Assembly (NCBI GenBank): GCA_035688135.1
Contig: DASSNG010000035.1
Location: forward strand, 1-19,970
Reading direction: 5' to 3'
Source of the DNA: JAIFWC01 sp035688135
Lineage (GTDB): Bacteria; Patescibacteriota; Saccharimonadia; Saccharimonadales; UBA10212
DNA: 19,970 bases
This document shows positions 19,355 to 19,970 of this stretch, piece after piece. The position numbers were made by a program, and so were the translations under genes. The first letter of the stretch is position 1, and each line of letters begins with the position of its first letter. The notes beneath the pieces are model-generated. The model was given only the letters and a program-made list of their open reading frames with translations. It ran no database searches and was not told where the DNA came from.

Positions 19355-19970
19355 TTTAAGCATCAGGCCAAGTATTGATGTGCCTAAAAACCCCATACCT
19401 GCAAATAAGTAGCCATCAGAGGCTACCTGGGTTTTAGAATTAGTATCTTTATAGACCACTTGTCGCGTAGATACAGCCAGGACACTTGATGTATTAGGAA
19501 TGAAGTAGGTGCTAGTTTTGGAAGAATCAACCTCGCGGCCGACTACGGGGATAGTTTGCACGGTACTGGTTTTAGAAACAACGGGACTATTCCTTGCGTC
19601 TGATAAATCTGTCCGCGGCAAGTCAATGGTGCCGTCACAGGCATCGTCCACGCCATCCTGGTCGTAATCTTGGCCAGAGGGAATTACGAAAATACAGCCC
19701 TGGGTTCTATCTGGCGCCTCGTTACCATCGATATCGTCCGCCGTGCCGCCGACGAATATAGTCTTGAAAATATCAATTTTTTGTCCGGTGATATCAGTGC
19801 CATAAAAATGAATTGTGTGGTAACCCGTTGGAGTATCGAAGGGGATGAGGACTGGCGATGAAAAATTACCCGTAGGATCCAAGGTAAAGCTACCCAGTTC
19901 TATAGGGTCAGAATGGAGTTCGGCCGAAAGGGTAGTGTTTGGGGGGAGGGAGTGCCGCCCGCCATCAATT
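19340..19970 (-). CDS. C-terminal part of a cell-surface protein (Ig-like segment, calcium-binding-like motif, membrane anchor)
   Basis: The frame is open to the right edge, so the gene is cut at its 5' end. About 210 codons are visible. The first part (LPPNTTLSAELHSDPIELG, then a G-N-F strand and PFDTPTGYHTIHFYGTD) matches the repeated Ig-like beta domains common in actinobacterial and Saccharibacteria surface proteins. Then come acidic loops, DDIDGNEAPD and DYDQDGVDDACD, like thrombospondin type 3 calcium-binding repeats. A Ser/Thr-rich linker and one C-terminal membrane helix with a final Lys-Arg follow. There is no LPxTG sortase motif. An extracellular stalk anchored at its C-terminus, perhaps used in attachment, is inferred. 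A TTG at 19880-19882 is in frame but is not the start. Confidence 0.75.
   Translation of the reverse strand, partial: IDGGRHSLPPNTTLSAELHSDPIELGSFTLDPTGNFSSPVLIPFDTPTGYHTIHFYGTDITGQKIDIFKTIFVGGTADDIDGNEAPDRTQGCIFVIPSGQDYDQDGVDDACDGTIDLPRTDLSDARNSPVVSKTSTVQTIPVVGREVDSSKTSTYFIPNTSSVLAVSTRQVVYKDTNSKTQVASDGYLFAGMGFLGTSILGLMLKRFVF

Noticed and set aside
1..19970. Alternative genetic code (TGA as Gly or Trp), as in some CPR lineages
   Set aside because: TGA terminates several conserved genes at the expected family lengths and does not occur inside conserved genes.
1..19970. CRISPR arrays, insertion sequences, rRNA
   Set aside because: No regularly spaced direct repeats, transposase-like protein or rRNA-like segment was seen on either strand.

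Overview
The window looks like a piece of a small bacterial genome that uses the standard genetic code: TGA ends several genes (rpsR, efp, the YihY-family gene) and no real gene contains an in-frame TGA. Gene content and protein style suggest a Candidate Phyla Radiation/Patescibacteria member, most likely Saccharibacteria (TM7). The hints are RNase J with a long basic N-terminal extension, many lineage-specific small membrane proteins, gene ends that touch or overlap, and an actinobacterial-looking secreted lysozyme-like protein. The phylum assignment is inference; no marker was searched.

Layout. 1-138 is the C-terminal end of a family 4 uracil-DNA glycosylase, followed by rnj (RNase J, 191-2257). 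A convergent minus-strand pair follows: a proline-rich membrane protein and a NUDIX hydrolase. ftsK (3453-5672) comes next, then two minus-strand small membrane proteins, a GtrA-family protein and a GC-rich DUF2061/GtrA-like one. From 6967 a strong promoter reads into a core operon: rpsF, ssb, rpsR, an unknown small helical protein, efp, a 2H phosphoesterase and a TlyA-type rRNA methyltransferase. 10264-11334 holds a GC-rich secreted transglycosylase-like (Rpf-like) gene with a structured leader.

The right half is made of short units: a Crp/Fnr regulator (minus) divergent from a bacterial PH-domain gene, then a CapA-family metallophosphatase. ychF (minus) is divergent from a large unknown gene. 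A small single-pass membrane protein is coupled to a YihY/BrkB-family membrane protein. Two further divergent unknown genes follow, and the minus strand at the right edge carries the C-terminal end of a surface protein with an Ig-like and a calcium-binding-like segment. No tRNA, rRNA, CRISPR array or insertion sequence was seen, and no gene-free stretch exceeds 300 bases.

Two themes stand out. First, several genes that begin a transcription unit have a -10-like hexamer ending only 6-8 bases before the start codon (ftsK, crp, capA, the 15247 gene, the 18616 gene, more weakly ychF and the NUDIX gene). This implies leaderless mRNAs, while operon-internal genes carry Shine-Dalgarno sites or overlapping stop/start codons. 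Second, two GC-rich genes (6279-6842 and 10487-11239) differ sharply in codon use from the core genes around them and end in strong GC hairpins without a T-tract, which looks like import from a high-GC, perhaps actinobacterial, donor.
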